64,000 bases of DNA, from assembly GCF_051401765.1 (NCBI RefSeq), contig NW_027480422.1:10372001-10436000 (forward strand), written 5' to 3'. How positions within the stretch are numbered: position 1 is the stretch's first letter; each line of letters begins with the position of its first letter. Below, piece after piece: positions 25,771 through 39,700 of the stretch. Made by a program: the position numbers and the translations under genes. The notes under the pieces were generated by a model. The model did not search any database. It was not told the DNA's origin and saw only the letters and a list, made by a program, of their open reading frames with translations. Source of the DNA: Calliopsis andreniformis (lineage: Eukaryota; Arthropoda; Insecta; Hymenoptera; Andrenidae).

Positions 25771-26787
25771 TGGAGCAACGCCCTAGAGTGAAGCCTAGGT
25801 TGCACGAAACGTAGAACCGACCATAACTTTCACACTGGATGCAATTATCCGTTTTATACGATGGAAAAACTGTTGTATTTATTTTGTATTTGGTGCTTCT
25901 GGCGGTGACTTCTTAGGCCCTCACTATTGGATCTGGTGGAACAACGACCTAGAGTGAAGCCTAGGTTGCCCCTTACGTTGAAATGACCATAACTTTCATA
26001 CTGGTTGCAATTATTCGTTTTATACGAAGGAAAAACTGTTGTATTTAAACTGTATTTTATGCTTCTGGCGTTGACTTCTAAGGCCCTAATTATTCGATGT
26101 GGTGGAGCAACGCCCTGGAGCAAAACCTAGGTTGCACGTCCGTAGAAATGACCATAACTTTCACACTGGTTGCAATTATTCATTTTATACAATGGAAAAG
26201 CTGTTCTATTAATTTTGTATTTTATGCTTCGGGCGTTGACTTCTAAGGCCCTCACTATTGGATCTGGTGGACCAACGCCCTAGACTGAAGCGTAGGTTGC
26301 CAGGAACGCACAAATGACCATTACTTTCACGCTGGTTGCAATTATACGTTTTATACGATGCAAAAACTGTTGTATTTATTTTGTATTTGGTGCTTCTGGC
26401 GTTGACTTCGTAGGCCCCAGCTATTGGATCTGGTGGACCAACGCCCTAGAATGTAGCCTAGATTGCCCGGAACATAGATATGACCATTACTTTCACACTG
26501 GTTGCAATTATCCGTTGTATACGATGGAAAAACTGTTATATCTTTATCGTATTTTATGCTTCTGGCGTTGACTTCTTAGGCCCTAACTACTGGAACTGGT
26601 GGACCAACGCCCTAGAGTGAAGCCTGGGTGGACCGGAACGTGGAAATGACCATCACTTTCACACTGGTTGCAATGATTCCCGGTATACTATGGAAAAACT
26701 GTTGTATTTATATCGTATTTTATGCTTCGGGCATTGACTTCTATGGCCCTACCTCTTCGATCTGGTGGAGCAACGCCCTAGAGTCAA
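25771..26787 (+). repeat. Subfamily monomers, unassigned
   Basis: About six monomers of the 24-33 kb subfamily, for example GCACGTCCGTAG (one base short) near 26135 and TTTTGTATTTGGTGC monomers at 25887 and 26384. No duplicate of this combination was found elsewhere. Confidence 0.75.
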
Positions 26788-28166
26788 GCCCAGATTGCCC
26801 GGAACGTAGATACGACCATTACTTTCACACTGGTTGCAATTACTCCTGTTATACGATGGAAAAGCTGTTGTATCTTTATTGTACTTTATGAATCTGGCGT
26901 TAACTTCTTGGGCCCTAACTATTCGATCTGATGGACCAACGCCCTAGAGTGAAGCCTTGGTTGCCCGGAACGTGGAAATGACCGTCACTTTGACACTGGT
27001 TGCAATTATTCCCGTTATACGCTGGAAAAACTGTTGTATTTTTACTGCATTTTACGTTTCGGGCGCCGACTTCTAAGACCCTATCTATTCGATCTGGTGG
27101 AGCAACGCCCTAGAGTGAAGCCTGGGATGCCCGAAACGTAGACATGACCATTACTTTCACTCTGGTTGGAATTACTCCTGTTATACGATGGAAAAGCTGT
27201 TGTATCTTTATTGTACTTTATGCTTCTGGCGTTAACTTCTTGGGCCCTAACTATTCGATCTGGTGGACCAACGCCCTAGAGTGAAGCCTTGGTTGCCCGG
27301 AACGTGGAAATGACCGTCACTTTGACACTGGTTGCAATTATTCCCGTTATACGCTGAAAAAACTGTTGTATTTATACTGTATTTTATGCTTCTGGCGTTG
27401 ACTTCTAAGGCCCTAACTATTCGACCTGGTGGAACAGCGCCCTAGAATGAAGCCTGGGTTGCCCTGAACGTAGAAATGACCATCACTTTCACACTGGTTG
27501 CAATTATTCGTTTTATACGATGGAAAAACTGTTGTATTTATATTGTATTTTATGCTTCTGGCGTTGACTTCTTAGGCCCTAACAGTTCGATCTGGTGTAG
27601 CAACTCCCTAGAGCGAAGCCAAGGTTTCCCGGAACGTAGAAATGACCGTTACTTTCACAATGTTTGCAATTATTCATTTTACACGATGGAAAAACTGTTG
27701 TACTTATATTGCTTTTTATGCTTCTGGCGTTGACTCCTATGGCCGTTGCTATTCGATTTGGTGCAGCAGCGCCCTAGAGTGAAGCCAAGGTTGCACGGAA
27801 CGTAGATATGACCATAACTTTCACGCTGGTTGCAATTATTAGTTTCATGCAGTGGAAAAACTGTTCTATTAATTTTGTATTTAATGCTTCGGGCGTTGAC
27901 TGCCAAGGCCCCGACTATTCGATCTGGTGGAGCAACGCCATAGTGTCAAGCCTAGGTTGCCCGGAACGTAGATATGACCATTACTTTCACACGAGTTGCA
28001 ATTATTCTTTTTATACGATGGAAAAACTGTTGTATTTATATTGTATTTTATGCTTCTAGCGTTGACTTCATAGGCCCTATCAATTCGACCTGGTGGAGCA
28101 ACGCCCTAGTGTGAAGCCTAGGATGCCCGAAACGTAGACATGACCATTACTTTCACTCTGGTTGCA
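26788..28166 (+). repeat. Block shared with 32101-33478
   Basis: Bases 26788-27141 and 27384-28166 match 32101-32453 and 32696-33478 at an offset of 5312-5313 (32 monomers). Between the two parts, the copies differ. Markers are GCCCAGATTGCCC, GCGTTAACTTCTTGGG, GACCTGGTGGAACAGCGCC, GAAGCCAAGGTTTCCC, TTGACTGCCAAGGCCCCGAC and CCATAGTGTCAAGCC. Confidence 0.8.
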
Positions 28167-28231
28167 ATTATTCATTTTATACAATGGAAAAACTGTTGCA
28201 TTTATATTGTATTTTATGCTTCTGGCGTTGA

Positions 28232-30223
28232 CCTCTAAGGCCGTAGCTATTCGATGTGGTGGAGCAACGCCCTAGAGTGAAGCTTAGGTTGTCCGAACCG
28301 TAGAAATGTCCATTACTTTCACACTGGTTGCAATTATTCGTTTTATACGATGGAAAAACTGTTGTACGTATATCGTATTTTATGCTTCTGGCGTTGATTT
28401 CTAAGGTCCTAACTATTCGATGTGGTGGAGCAACGCCCTAGAGTGAAGCCTAGGTTGACCGGAACGCAGAAATGACCATAAGTTTCATACTGTTTGCAAT
28501 TACTCCTGTTATACGATGGAAATACTGTTATATCATTAACGTATTTTATGCTTCGGGCATTGACTTCTATGGCCCTACCTCTCCGATCTGGTGGAGCAAC
28601 GCCCTAGATTCAAGCCTAGATTGTTCGAAACGTAGATATGACCATTACTTTCACACTGGTTGCAATTATTCGTTTTATACGATGGAAAAACTGTTGTATT
28701 TATTTTGTATTTGGTGCTTCTGGCGTTGACTTCTTAGGCCCTAACTATTGGATCTGGTGGACCAACGCCCTAGAATTAAGCGTAGGTTGCCAGGAACGTA
28801 GAAATGACCATCACTTTCACACTGTTTGCAATTATTCCTGTTATACGATGGAAAAACTGTTGTACATATATCGTATTTTATGCTTCTGGCGTTGACTTCT
28901 TAAGCCCTAACTATTCGATCTGGTAGAGCAACGCCCTAGGGTGAAGCCTAGGTTGCCCGGAACGTAGAGGTGGCCATTACTTTCACACTGGATACAATTA
29001 TTCGTTTTATACGATGGAAAAACTGTTGTATTTATTTCGTAGTTTATGCTTCGGGCGTTGACTTCTAAGGCCCTAGCTATTCGATTTGGTGGAGCAACGC
29101 CCTAGAGTGGAGCCTAGGTTGCCTGAAACGTAGACATGTTCCATTACTTTCACTGTGGTCGCAATTATTCATGCTATTCGATGGAAAAGGTGTTGCATTT
29201 TTATAGTATTTTATGCTTCTGGGGTTGACTTCTAAGTTCCTAGCTATTCGATCTCGTGGGCCTACGTCGAAGAGTGAAGCCTATGTTGCCCGCAACGTAG
29301 AAATGACCATGACTTTCACACTTGTTGCAATTACTCCTGTTATACGATGGAAAAACTGTTATACTTTTATCGTATTTTATGCATCGGGCATTGACTTCTA
29401 TGGCCCTACCTCTTCGAGCTGGTGGAGCAACGCCCTAGATTCAAGCCTAGATTGCGCGGAACGTAGATATGACCATTACTTTCACACTGGTTGCAATTAT
29501 TCGTTTTATACGATGGAAAAACTGTTATATCTTTAACGTATTTTATGCTTCGGGCATTGACTTCTATGGCCCTACCTCTTCGATCTGGTGGAGCAACGCC
29601 CTCGAGTGAAGCCTAGGTTGCCCCGTACGTTGAAATGACCATAACTTTCATACTGGTGGCAATTACTCCTGTTATACGACGGAAATACTGTTATATCTTT
29701 AACGTATTTTATGCTTCGGGCATTGACTTCTATGGCCCTACCTCTTCGATATGGTGGAGCAACGCCCTAGATTCAAGCCTAGATTGCCCGGAACGTAGAT
29801 ATGACCATTACTTTCACACTGGTTGCAATTATTCGTTTTATACGATGGAAAAACTGTTGTATTTATTTTGTATTTGGTGCTTCTGGCGTTGACTTCTTAG
29901 GCCCTAACTATTGGATCTGGTGGATCAACGCCCTAGAGTGAAGCATAGGTGGCCCGGAACGTGGAAATGACCATCACTTTCACACTGGTTGCAATTATTC
30001 CCGTTATACGATGGAAAAACTGTTGTATTTATATTGTATTTTATGCTTCTGGCGTTGACTTTTAAGGCCCTAACTATTCCATGTGGTGTAGCAACGCCCT
30101 AGAGTGAAGCCTAGGTTGACGGGAGCGTAGAAATGACCATTACCTTCACACTGTTTGGAATTATTCCTGTTATACGATGGAAAACTGTTGGATTTTTATT
30201 GTATTTTATGCTTCTGGCGTTGA
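28232..30223 (+). repeat. 1992-bp (12-mer) higher-order repeat, unit 1
   Basis: This unit is directly followed by a second copy at an offset of exactly 1992 bp (12 x 166). Over the compared 1.88 kb I counted about five differences, all in the last third (for example the sites equivalent to 29653, 29668, 29770 and 29855). The unit ends with the one-base-short GGAAAACTGTTGG monomer. It contains the 7-monomer block also seen at 24590. Confidence 0.9.
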
Positions 30224-32102
30224 CTTCTAAGGCCGTAGCTATTCGATGTGGTGGAGCAACGCCCTAGAGTGAAGCTTAGGTTGTCCGAACCGTAGAAATG
30301 TCCATTACTTTCACACTGGTTGCAATTATTCGTTTTATACGATGGAAAAACTGTTGTACGTATATCGTATTTTATGCTTCTGGCGTTGATTTCTAAGGTC
30401 CTAACTATTCGATGTGGTGGAGCAACGCCCTAGAGTGAAGCCTAGGTTGACCGGAACGCAGAAATGACCATAAGTTTCATACTGTTTGCAATTACTCCTG
30501 TTATACGATGGAAATACTGTTATATCATTAACGTATTTTATGCTTCGGGCATTGACTTCTATGGCCCTACCTCTCCGATCTGGTGGAGCAACGCCCTAGA
30601 TTCAAGCCTAGATTGTTCGAAACGTAGATATGACCATTACTTTCACACTGGTTGCAATTATTCGTTTTATACGATGGAAAAACTGTTGTATTTATTTTGT
30701 ATTTGGTGCTTCTGGCGTTGACTTCTTAGGCCCTAACTATTGGATCTGGTGGACCAACGCCCTAGAATTAAGCGTAGGTTGCCAGGAACGTAGAAATGAC
30801 CATCACTTTCACACTGTTTGCAATTATTCCTGTTATACGATGGAAAAACTGTTGTACATATATCGTATTTTATGCTTCTGGCGTTGACTTCTTAAGCCCT
30901 AACTATTCGATCTGGTAGAGCAACGCCCTAGGGTGAAGCCTAGGTTGCCCGGAACGTAGAGGTGGCCATTACTTTCACACTGGATACAATTATTCGTTTT
31001 ATACGATGGAAAAACTGTTGTATTTATTTCGTAGTTTATGCTTCGGGCGTTGACTTCTAAGGCCCTAGCTATTCGATTTGGTGGAGCAACGCCCTAGAGT
31101 GGAGCCTAGGTTGCCTGAAACGTAGACATGTTCCATTACTTTCACTGTGGTCGCAATTATTCATGCTATTCGATGGAAAAGGTGTTGCATTTTTATAGTA
31201 TTTTATGCTTCTGGGGTTGACTTCTAAGTTCCTAGCTATTCGATCTCGTGGGCCTACGTCGAAGAGTGAAGCCTATGTTGCCCGCAACGTAGAAATGACC
31301 ATGACTTTCACACTTGTTGCAATTACTCCTGTTATACGATGGAAAAACTGTTATACTTTTATCGTATTTTATGCATCGGGCATTGACTTCTATGGCCCTA
31401 CCTCTTCGAGCTGGTGGAGCAACGCCCTAGATTCAAGCCTAGATTGCGCGGAACGTAGATATGACCATTACTTTCACACTGGTTGCAATTATTCGTTTTA
31501 TACGATGGAAAAACTGTTATATCTTTAACGTATTTTATGCTTCGGGCATTGACTTCTATGGCCCTACCTCTTCGATCTGGTGGAGCAACGCCCTCGAGTG
31601 AAGCCTAGGTTGCCCCGTACGTTGAAATGACCATAACTTTCATCCTGGTGGCAATTACACCTGTTATACGACGGAAATACTGTTATATCTTTAACGTATT
31701 TTATGCTTCGGGCATTGACTTCTATGGCCCTACCTCTTCGATATGGTGGAGCAACGCCATAGATTCAAGCCTAGATTGCCCGGAACGTAGATATGACCAT
31801 TACTTTCACACTGGTTGCAATTATTCGTTTTATACGATGGAAAAACTGTTGTGTTTATTTTGTATTTGGTGCTTCTGGCGTTGACTTCTTAGGCCCTAAC
31901 TATTGGATCTGGTGGATCAACGCCCTAGAGTGAAGCCTAGGTGGCCCGGAACGTGGAAATGACCATCACTTTCACACTGGTTGCAATTATTCCCGTTATA
32001 CGATGGAAAAACTGTTGTATTTATATTGTATTTTATGCTTCTGGCGTTGACTTTTAAGGCCCTAACTATTCCATGTGGTGTAGCAACGCCCTAGAGTGAA
32101 GC
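30224..32102 (+). repeat. 1992-bp higher-order repeat, unit 2 (truncated)
   Basis: Copy of 28232-30110. It stops at GAGTGAAGC (32102) and switches to the 26788-type block, so the last 113 bp of the unit are missing. The switch point again lies in the conserved GAAGCC/CCTAGG segment. Confidence 0.9.
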
Positions 32103-33478
32103 CCAGATTGCCCGGAACGTAGATACGACCATTACCTTCACACTGGTTGCAATTACTCCTGTTATACGATGGAAAAGCTGTTGTATCTTTATTGTACTTT
32201 ATGCTCCTGGCGTTAACTTCTTGGGCCCTAACTATTCGATCTGGTGGACCAACGCCCTAGAGTGAAGCCTTGGTTGCCCGGAACGTGGAAATGACCGTCA
32301 CTTTGACACTGGTTGCAATTATACCGTTATACGCTGGAAAAACTGTTGTATTTTTACTGTATTTTACGTTTCGGGCGCCGACTTCTAAGACCCTATCTAT
32401 TCGATCTGGTGGAGCAACGCCCTAGAGTGAAGCCTGGGATTCCCGAAACGTAGACATGACCATTACTTTCACTCTGGTTGCAATTACTCATGCTATACGA
32501 TGGAAGAACTGTTGTATTTTTATTGTATTTTATGCTTCAGGCGTTGACTTCTTAGGCCCTAACCATTCGATCTGGTGGAGCAACGCCCTAGAGTGAAGCC
32601 TAGGTTGCTCCGAACGTAGAAAGGACCATAGCTTTCATACTGGTTGCAATTATTCGTTTCATACGATGGAAAAACTGTTGTATTTATACTGTATTTTATG
32701 CTTCTGGCGTTGACTTCTAAGGCCCTAACTATTCGACCTGGTGGAACAGCGCCCTACAGTGAAGCCTGGGTTGCCCTGAACGTAGAAATGACCATCACTT
32801 TCACACTGGTTGCAATTATTCGTTTTATACGATGGAAAAACTGTTGTATTTATATTGTATTTTATGCTTCTGGCGTTGACTTCTTAGGCCCTAACAGTTC
32901 GATCTGGTGTAGCAACGCCCTAGAGCGAAGCCAAGGTTTCCCGGAACGTAGAAATGACCGTTACTTTCACAATGTTTGCAATTATTCATTTTATACGATG
33001 GAAAAACTGTTGTACTTATATTGCTTTTTATGCTTCTGGCGTTGACTCCTATGGCCGTCGCTATTCGATTTGGTGCAGCAGCGCCCTAGAGTGAAGCCAA
33101 GGTTGCACGGAACGTAGATATGACCATAACTTTCACGCTGGTTGCAATTATTAGTTTCATGCAATGGAAAAACTGTTCTATTAATTTTGTATTTAATGCT
33201 TCGGGCGTTGACTGCCAAGGCCCCGACTATTCGATCTGGTGGAGCAACGCCATAGTGTCAAGCCTAGGTTGCCCGGAACGTAGATATGACCATTACTTTC
33301 ACACTGGTTGCAATTATTCTTTTTATACGATGGAAAAACTGTTGTATTTATATTGTATTTTATGCTTCTAGCGTTGACTTCATAGGCCCTATCCATTCGA
33401 TCTGGTGGAGCAACGCCCTAGTGTGAAGCCTAGGATGCCCGAAACGTAGACATGACCATTACTGTCCCTCTGGTTGCA
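32101..33478 (+). repeat. Second copy of the 26788-28166 block
   Basis: Follows the truncated 12-mer unit. One base is lost at about 32323 (ATTATACCGTTATAC). The order of blocks here (7-mer block, then this block) parallels 24590-28166, so the 24.6-28.2 and 29.1-33.5 kb stretches look like two versions of one larger unit, the second having gained an extra 12-mer. Confidence 0.8.
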
Positions 33479-33793
33479 ATTATTCATGCTATACGATGGA
33501 AAAACTGTTGTATTTTTATTGTATTTTATGCTTCTGGCGTTGACTTCTTAGGCACTAACCATCCGATCTGGTGGAGCAACGCCCTACAGTGAGGCCTAGG
33601 TTGCTCCGAACGTAGAAATGACCATAGCTTTCATACTGGTTGCAATTCTTCGATTCACACGATGGAAAAACTGTTGTATTTATTTTGTATTTGGTGCTTC
33701 TGGCGTTGACTTCTTAGGCCCTAACTATTGGATCTGGTGGATCAACGCCCTACAGTGAAGCCAAGGTGGCCCGGAACGTGGAAATGACCATCA
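33479..33793 (+). repeat. Junction monomers at the end of the subfamily island
   Basis: Two monomers of the 24-33 kb type (GCTCCGAACGTAG; ATTTGGTGC with AAGGTGGCCC). Immediately after, at about 33794, the sequence switches to a copy of 13384 onward, so the subfamily boundary is abrupt and within one monomer. Confidence 0.75.
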
Positions 33794-35120
33794 CTTTCAC
33801 ACTGGTTGCAATTATTCCTGTTATGCAAGGGAAAAACTGTTGTATTTATATGGTATTTTATGCTTCTGGGGTTGACTTGTTAGGCCCTAACTATACGATC
33901 TGGTGGAGCAACGCCCTAGAGTGAAGCCTAGGTTGCCCCGAATGTAGATATGACCATCACTTTCACAATGGTTGCAGTTATTCTTGTTATACGATGGAAA
34001 AACTGTTGTATTTATTATGTATTTTATGCCTCTGGCGTTGACTCCTAAGGCCGTAGCTATTCGATGTGGTGGAGCAACGCCCTAGAGTGAAGCCTAGGCT
34101 GCCCGGAACGTAGAAAAGACCATGTCTTTCACACTGGTTGCAATTATTCCTGTTATACGATGGAAAAACTGTTGTATTTATATTATATTTTATGCTTCAG
34201 ACGTTGGCTTCTAAGGCAGTAGCTATTCGATGTTGTGGAGAAACGCCCGAGAGAGAAGCCTAGGTTGCACGGAAAGTAGAAATGACCATTACCTCCACAC
34301 TGTTAGCAATTATTCATTTTATACAATGGAAAAACTGTTGTATTAATATTGTTTTTTATAGTTATGGCGTTGACTTCTAAGGCCGTAGCTATTCGATGTG
34401 GTTGCGCAACGCCCTAGAGTGAAGCCTAGGTTGCCCGGAACGTAGAAATGACCATTACTTCCACACTGTTTGCAATTATTCATATCATACAGTTGAAAAA
34501 CTGTTATATTTATATGGCATTTTATGCTTCTGGCATTGACTTCTAATGACCTAACTATTCGATGTGGTGGAGCAACGCCCTAGAGTGAAGCCTAGGTTGC
34601 CCGGAACGTATAAATGACCATAGCTTTCATACTGGTTGCAATTATTCGTTTTATACGATGGAAAAGCTGTTGTATTTATTTTGTATTCGGTGCTCCTGGC
34701 GTTGACTTCTTAGGCCCTAGCTATTGGATCTCGTGGAACAACGCCCTAGAGTGAAGCCTAGGTTGCCCGGAACGTAGTAATGACCATAACATTCAGACTG
34801 GTTGCAATTATACGTTTTATACGATGGAAAAACTGTTGTATTTTTATTTTAGTTTATGCTTCTAGCGTTGACTTCTAAGTCCCTAGCTAATTGATGTTGT
34901 GGAGCAACGCCCTAGAGTGAAGCCTAGGTTGCGCGGAACGTAGAAATGACCATACCTTTCACACTGGTTGCAATTATTCCTGTTATACAAGGGAAAAACT
35001 GTTGTATTTATATTGTATTTTATGCTTCTGGCGTTGACTTCCTGGGCCCTAACTATTCTATCTGGAGGAGCAACGCCCTGGAGTGATTCCTAGGTTGCCT
35101 GGAATGCAGAAATGACCATC
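33794..35120 (+). repeat. Second copy of the 13384-14710 block
   Basis: Eight monomers collinear with 13384-14710 at offset 20410. Small differences include TATATGGTATTTTATGC in place of TATATTGTATTTTATGC, and ATTTTAGTTTATGC near 34850. It begins a 2.9-kb stretch built from pieces of 10.1-14.7 kb. Confidence 0.85.
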
Positions 35121-36707
35121 ACTTTCGCACTGGTTGCAATTATTCCTGTTATGCGATGGAAAAAGTGTTGCATTTATTTTGTATTTTATGCTTCTGGCGT
35201 TGACTTCTAAGGCCGCAGCTATTCGATGTGGTGGAGCAACGCCCTAGAGTGAAGCCTAGGTTGCCCGGAACGTAGAAATGACCATAGCTTTCACACTGGT
35301 TGCAATTATTCCTGTTATACAAGGGAAAAGCTGTTGTATTTATATTGTATTTTATGTTTCTGGCGTTGACTTCTTAGGCCCTAACTATTCGATCTGGTGG
35401 AGCATGGCCCTAGAGTGAAGCCTAGGTTGCCCGGAATGCTGAAATGACCATCACTTTCACACTGGTTGCAATTATTCTTGTTATACGATGGAAAAGCTGT
35501 TGTATTTTTATTTTATTTTGTGCTTCTGGCATTGACTTCTTAGGCCCTAACTATTCGATATGGCGGAGCAACGCCCTAGGGTGAAGCCTAGGTTGCCCGG
35601 AACGTAGAAATGACCATAACTATCAGACTGGTTGCAATTATTCCTGTTATACGATGGAAAAACTGTTGTATTTATATTATATTTAATGCTTCTGGCGTAG
35701 ACTTCTTAGGCCGTAACTATTCGATCAAGTGGAATGACGCCCTAGAGTGAAGCCTAGGTTGCCCGTATCGTAGAAATGACCATATCTTTCACACTGGTTG
35801 CAATTATTCCTGTTATACGATGGAAAAACTGGTGTATTTCTATTGTATTTTATGCTTCTGGCGTTGACTTCTTGGGCCCTAACTATTCGATCTGGTGGAG
35901 CAACGCCCTAGGGTGAAGCCTAGGTTGCCCGGAACGTAGAAATGAGCATAACTTTCATACTGGTTGCAATTATTCGTTCTATACCGTGGAAAAACTGTTG
36001 TATTTATATTGTATTTTATGCGTCTGGAGTTGTTTTCTAAGGCCCTAACTATTCGGCCTGGTGGACCAACGCCCTAGAGCGAAGCCTAGGTTGCACGGAA
36101 CGTAGAAATGCCCATTACTTTCACACTGGTTGTAATTATTCCTGTTAGACGATGGAATAACTCTTGTATTTTTATTTTATTTTGTGCTTCTGGCATTGAC
36201 TTCTTAGGCCCTAACTATTCGATATGGCGGAGCAACGCCCTAGGGTGAAGCCTAGGTTGCCCGGAACGTAGAAATGACCATAACTATCAGACTGGTTGCA
36301 ATTATTCGTTTTATACGATGGAAAGACTGTTCTACTTATATTGTATTTTATAGTTATGGCGTTGTCTTCTAGGGCCGTAGCTATTCGATGTGGTTGCGCA
36401 ACGCCCTAGAGTGAAGCCTAGGTTGCCCGGAACGTAGAAATGACCATTACTTCCACACTGTTTGCAATTATTCATATCATACAGTGGAAAAACTGTTGTA
36501 TTTATATGGCATTTTATGCTTCTGGCATTGACTTCTAAGGCCCTAACTATTCGATGTGGTGGAGCAACGCCCTAGAGTGAAGCCTACGTTGCCCGGAACG
36601 TAGAAATGACCATAGCTTTCACACTGGTTGCAATTATTCCTGTTATGCAAGGGAAAAACTGTTGTATTTATATGGTATTTTATGCTTCTGGCGTTGACTT
36701 GTTAGGC
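35121..36707 (+). repeat. Mosaic of 10.1-13.5 kb pieces in changed order
   Basis: 35300-35490 resembles 10760-10940 (shared GGAATGCTGAAATG); 35510-35635 resembles 12949-13074; 35684-36190 copies 10131-10636; 36181-36707 copies 12949-13475 at offset 23232. The mosaic ends with the monomer found at 13384-13475, the one at which the preceding copied block began. Confidence 0.75.
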
Positions 36708-39700
36708 CCTAACTATTCGATCTGGGGGAACCACGCCCTAGACTGAAGCCTAGGTTGCCCAGAACGCAGAAATGACCATTACCTTCACACTGCTTGCAAT
36801 TATACATTTTATACGATGGAAAAACTGTTGTACATATGTTGTATTTTATTCTTCTGGCGCTGAATGCTAAGTCCCTAGCTATTCGATCTGGTGGAGCAAC
36901 GCCCTAGAGTGAAGCCTAGGTTGCCCGGACCGTAGAAATGACCCTAACTTTCACACTGGTTGTAATTATTCCTGTTATACGATGGAATAACACTTGTATT
37001 TTTATTTTATTTTGTGCTTCTGGCGTTGACTTCTAAGGTCCTAGCTATTTGATCTGGTGGAGCAACGCTCTAGAGTGAAGCCTAGGTTGCCCGGAACTTA
37101 GAAATGACCATCACCTTCACTCTGGTTGCAATTATTCCCGTTATACGATGGAAAAACTGTGGTGTCTATATTGTATTTTATGCTTCTGGCGTAGGCGTCT
37201 TAGGCCCTAACTATTCGATCTGGGGGAGCAACGCCCTAGGGTGAAGCCTAGGTTGCCCGGAACGTAGAACTGACCATAACTTTCATAGTGGTTGCAATTA
37301 TTCATTTTATGCAATGGGAGAACTGTTGTATTTATATTGTTTTCTATAGTTATGGCGTTGACTTCTAAGGCCGTAGCTATTCGATGTGGTGGAGCACCGC
37401 CCTAGAGTGAAGCCTAGGTTACCGGGAACATAGAAATGACCAGTACTTTCACACTGGTTGCAGTTATTCATGTTATGCGATGGAAAAACTGTTGCATTTT
37501 TATTGTATTTTATGCCTCTGGCGTTGACTTCTAAGACCCTAGCTATTCGATCTGGTGGAGCATGTCCCTAGAGCGAAACCTAGGTTGACCGGGACGTAGA
37601 AATGACCTGTACTTTCACACTGGTTGCAATTATTCCTGTTATACTATGGAAAAACTGATGCATTTTTATTTTATTTTATGCTTCTGGCGTTAAATTCTAA
37701 GTCCCTAACTATGCGATCTGGTGGAGCAACGCCCTACAGTTAAGCCTAGGTTGCCCGGAACGCAGAAATGACCATAACTTTCACACTGGTAGCAATTATT
37801 CGTTTTATACAATGGAAAAACTGTTGTATTTATATTGTATTCTATGCTTCTGGTGTAGACTTCTTAGGCCCTAGCTATTCGAACTGGAGGAGCAACGCCC
37901 TAGAGTAAAGCCTAGGTTGCCCGGAACATAGAAATGACCATCACTTTCACTCTGGTTGCAATTATTCGTTTTATACAATGGAAAAACTGTTCTATTTATT
38001 TTGTATTTTATGCTTCGGGCGTTGACTTCTAAGGCCCTAACCATTCGATCTGGTGGAGCAATGCTCTAGAGTGAAGCCTAGGTTGCCCAGAACGCAGAAA
38101 TGACCATTACGTTCACACTGCTTGCAATTATACATTTTATACGATGGAAAAACTGTTGTACATATGTTGTATTTTATTATTCTGGCGCTGAATGCTAAGT
38201 CCCTAGCTATTCGATCGGGTGGAGCAACGCCCTAGAGTGAAGCCTAGGTTACCGGAAACATAGAAATGACCAGTACTTTCACACTGGTTGCAGTTATTCC
38301 TGTTATGCGGTGGAAAAACTGTTGCATTTTTATTGTATTTTATGCCTCTGGCGTTGACTTCTAAGTCCCTAGCTATTCGATCTAGTGGAGCAAGGCCCTA
38401 GAGCGAAGCCTAGGTTGCCCGGAACGTAGATATAATCTGTACTTTCAAACTGGTTGCAATTATTCCTGTTATACTATGGAAAAACTGTTGCATTTTTATT
38501 GCATTTTATGCTTCTGGCGTTAAATTCTAAGTCCCTAACTATGCGATCTGGTGGAGCAACGTCCTACAGTTGAGCCTAGGCTGCCGGAAACGTAGAAATG
38601 ACCATAACTTTCACACTGGTTGCAATTATTCGTTTTATACAATGGAAAAAATGTTCTCTTTATTTTATATTTTATGCTTCGGGCGTTGACATCTAAGGCC
38701 CTAACTATTCGATCTGGTGAAGCCACGCCCTAGAGTGAAGCCTAGGTTGCCCGGAACGTAGAAATGACCATTACCTTCACACTTCTTGCAATTATACATT
38801 TTATACGATGGAAAAACTGTTGTACTTATGTTGTATTTTGTTCTCCTGGCGTTGAATTCTAAGTACCTAGCTATTCCATCTGGTGGAGCAATGCCCTAGA
38901 GTGAAGCCTAGGTCACCCGGAACATAGAAATGACAAGTACTTTCACACTGGTTGCAGCTTTCCTGTTATACGATGGAAAAACTGTTGCATTTTTATTGTA
39001 TTTTATGCTTCTGGGGTTGACTTCTAGGTCCCTAGCTATTCGATGTGGCGGAGCAGCGCCCTACAGCGAAACCTAGGTTGCCCAGTGTGTAGAAATGACC
39101 TTTACTTTCACACTGTTTGCAAATATACATTATATACGATGGAAGAGCTGTTGTATTTATATTGTATTTTATGCTTCTGGCATTGACTTCTTAGGCCCTA
39201 ACTATTCGATCTGGTCGGACAATGCCCTAGAGTGAAGCCTAGGTTGCCCGGGACGTAGAAATGACCATCACCTTCACTCTGGTTGCAGTTATTCACTTTA
39301 TACAATGGAAGATCTGTTGTATTTATTTTGTTTTTTATAGTTATGGCGTTGACTTCTAAGGCCGTAGCTATTCGATGTGGTGGAGAAACGCCCTAGAGTG
39401 AAGCCTAGGTTACCGGGAACATAAAAATGACCAGTACTTTCACACTGGTTGCAGTTATTCATGTTATACGATGGAAAACCTGTTGCATTTTTATTGTATT
39501 TTATGCCTCTGGCGTTGACTTCTAAGTCCCTAGCTATTCGATCTGGTGGAGCAAGTCCTTAGAGCGAAGCCTAGGTTGCCCGGAACGTAGAAATGACCTG
39601 TACTTTCACATTGGTTGCAATTATTCCTGTTATACTATGGAAAAACTGTTGCATTTTTATTGTGTTTTATGCTTCTGGCGTTAAATTCTAAGTCCCTAAC

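Noticed and set aside
25854..26123. Minus-strand frames of 60-89 codons
   Set aside because: They are the reverse reading of the same monomers and recur in phase with the 166-bp period. Nothing suggests coding.
28232..32102. The very similar units as assembly artefacts
   Set aside because: Possible but not supported: units differ by a few bases and by whole-monomer deletions, as real HORs do. Only read-level data could decide.
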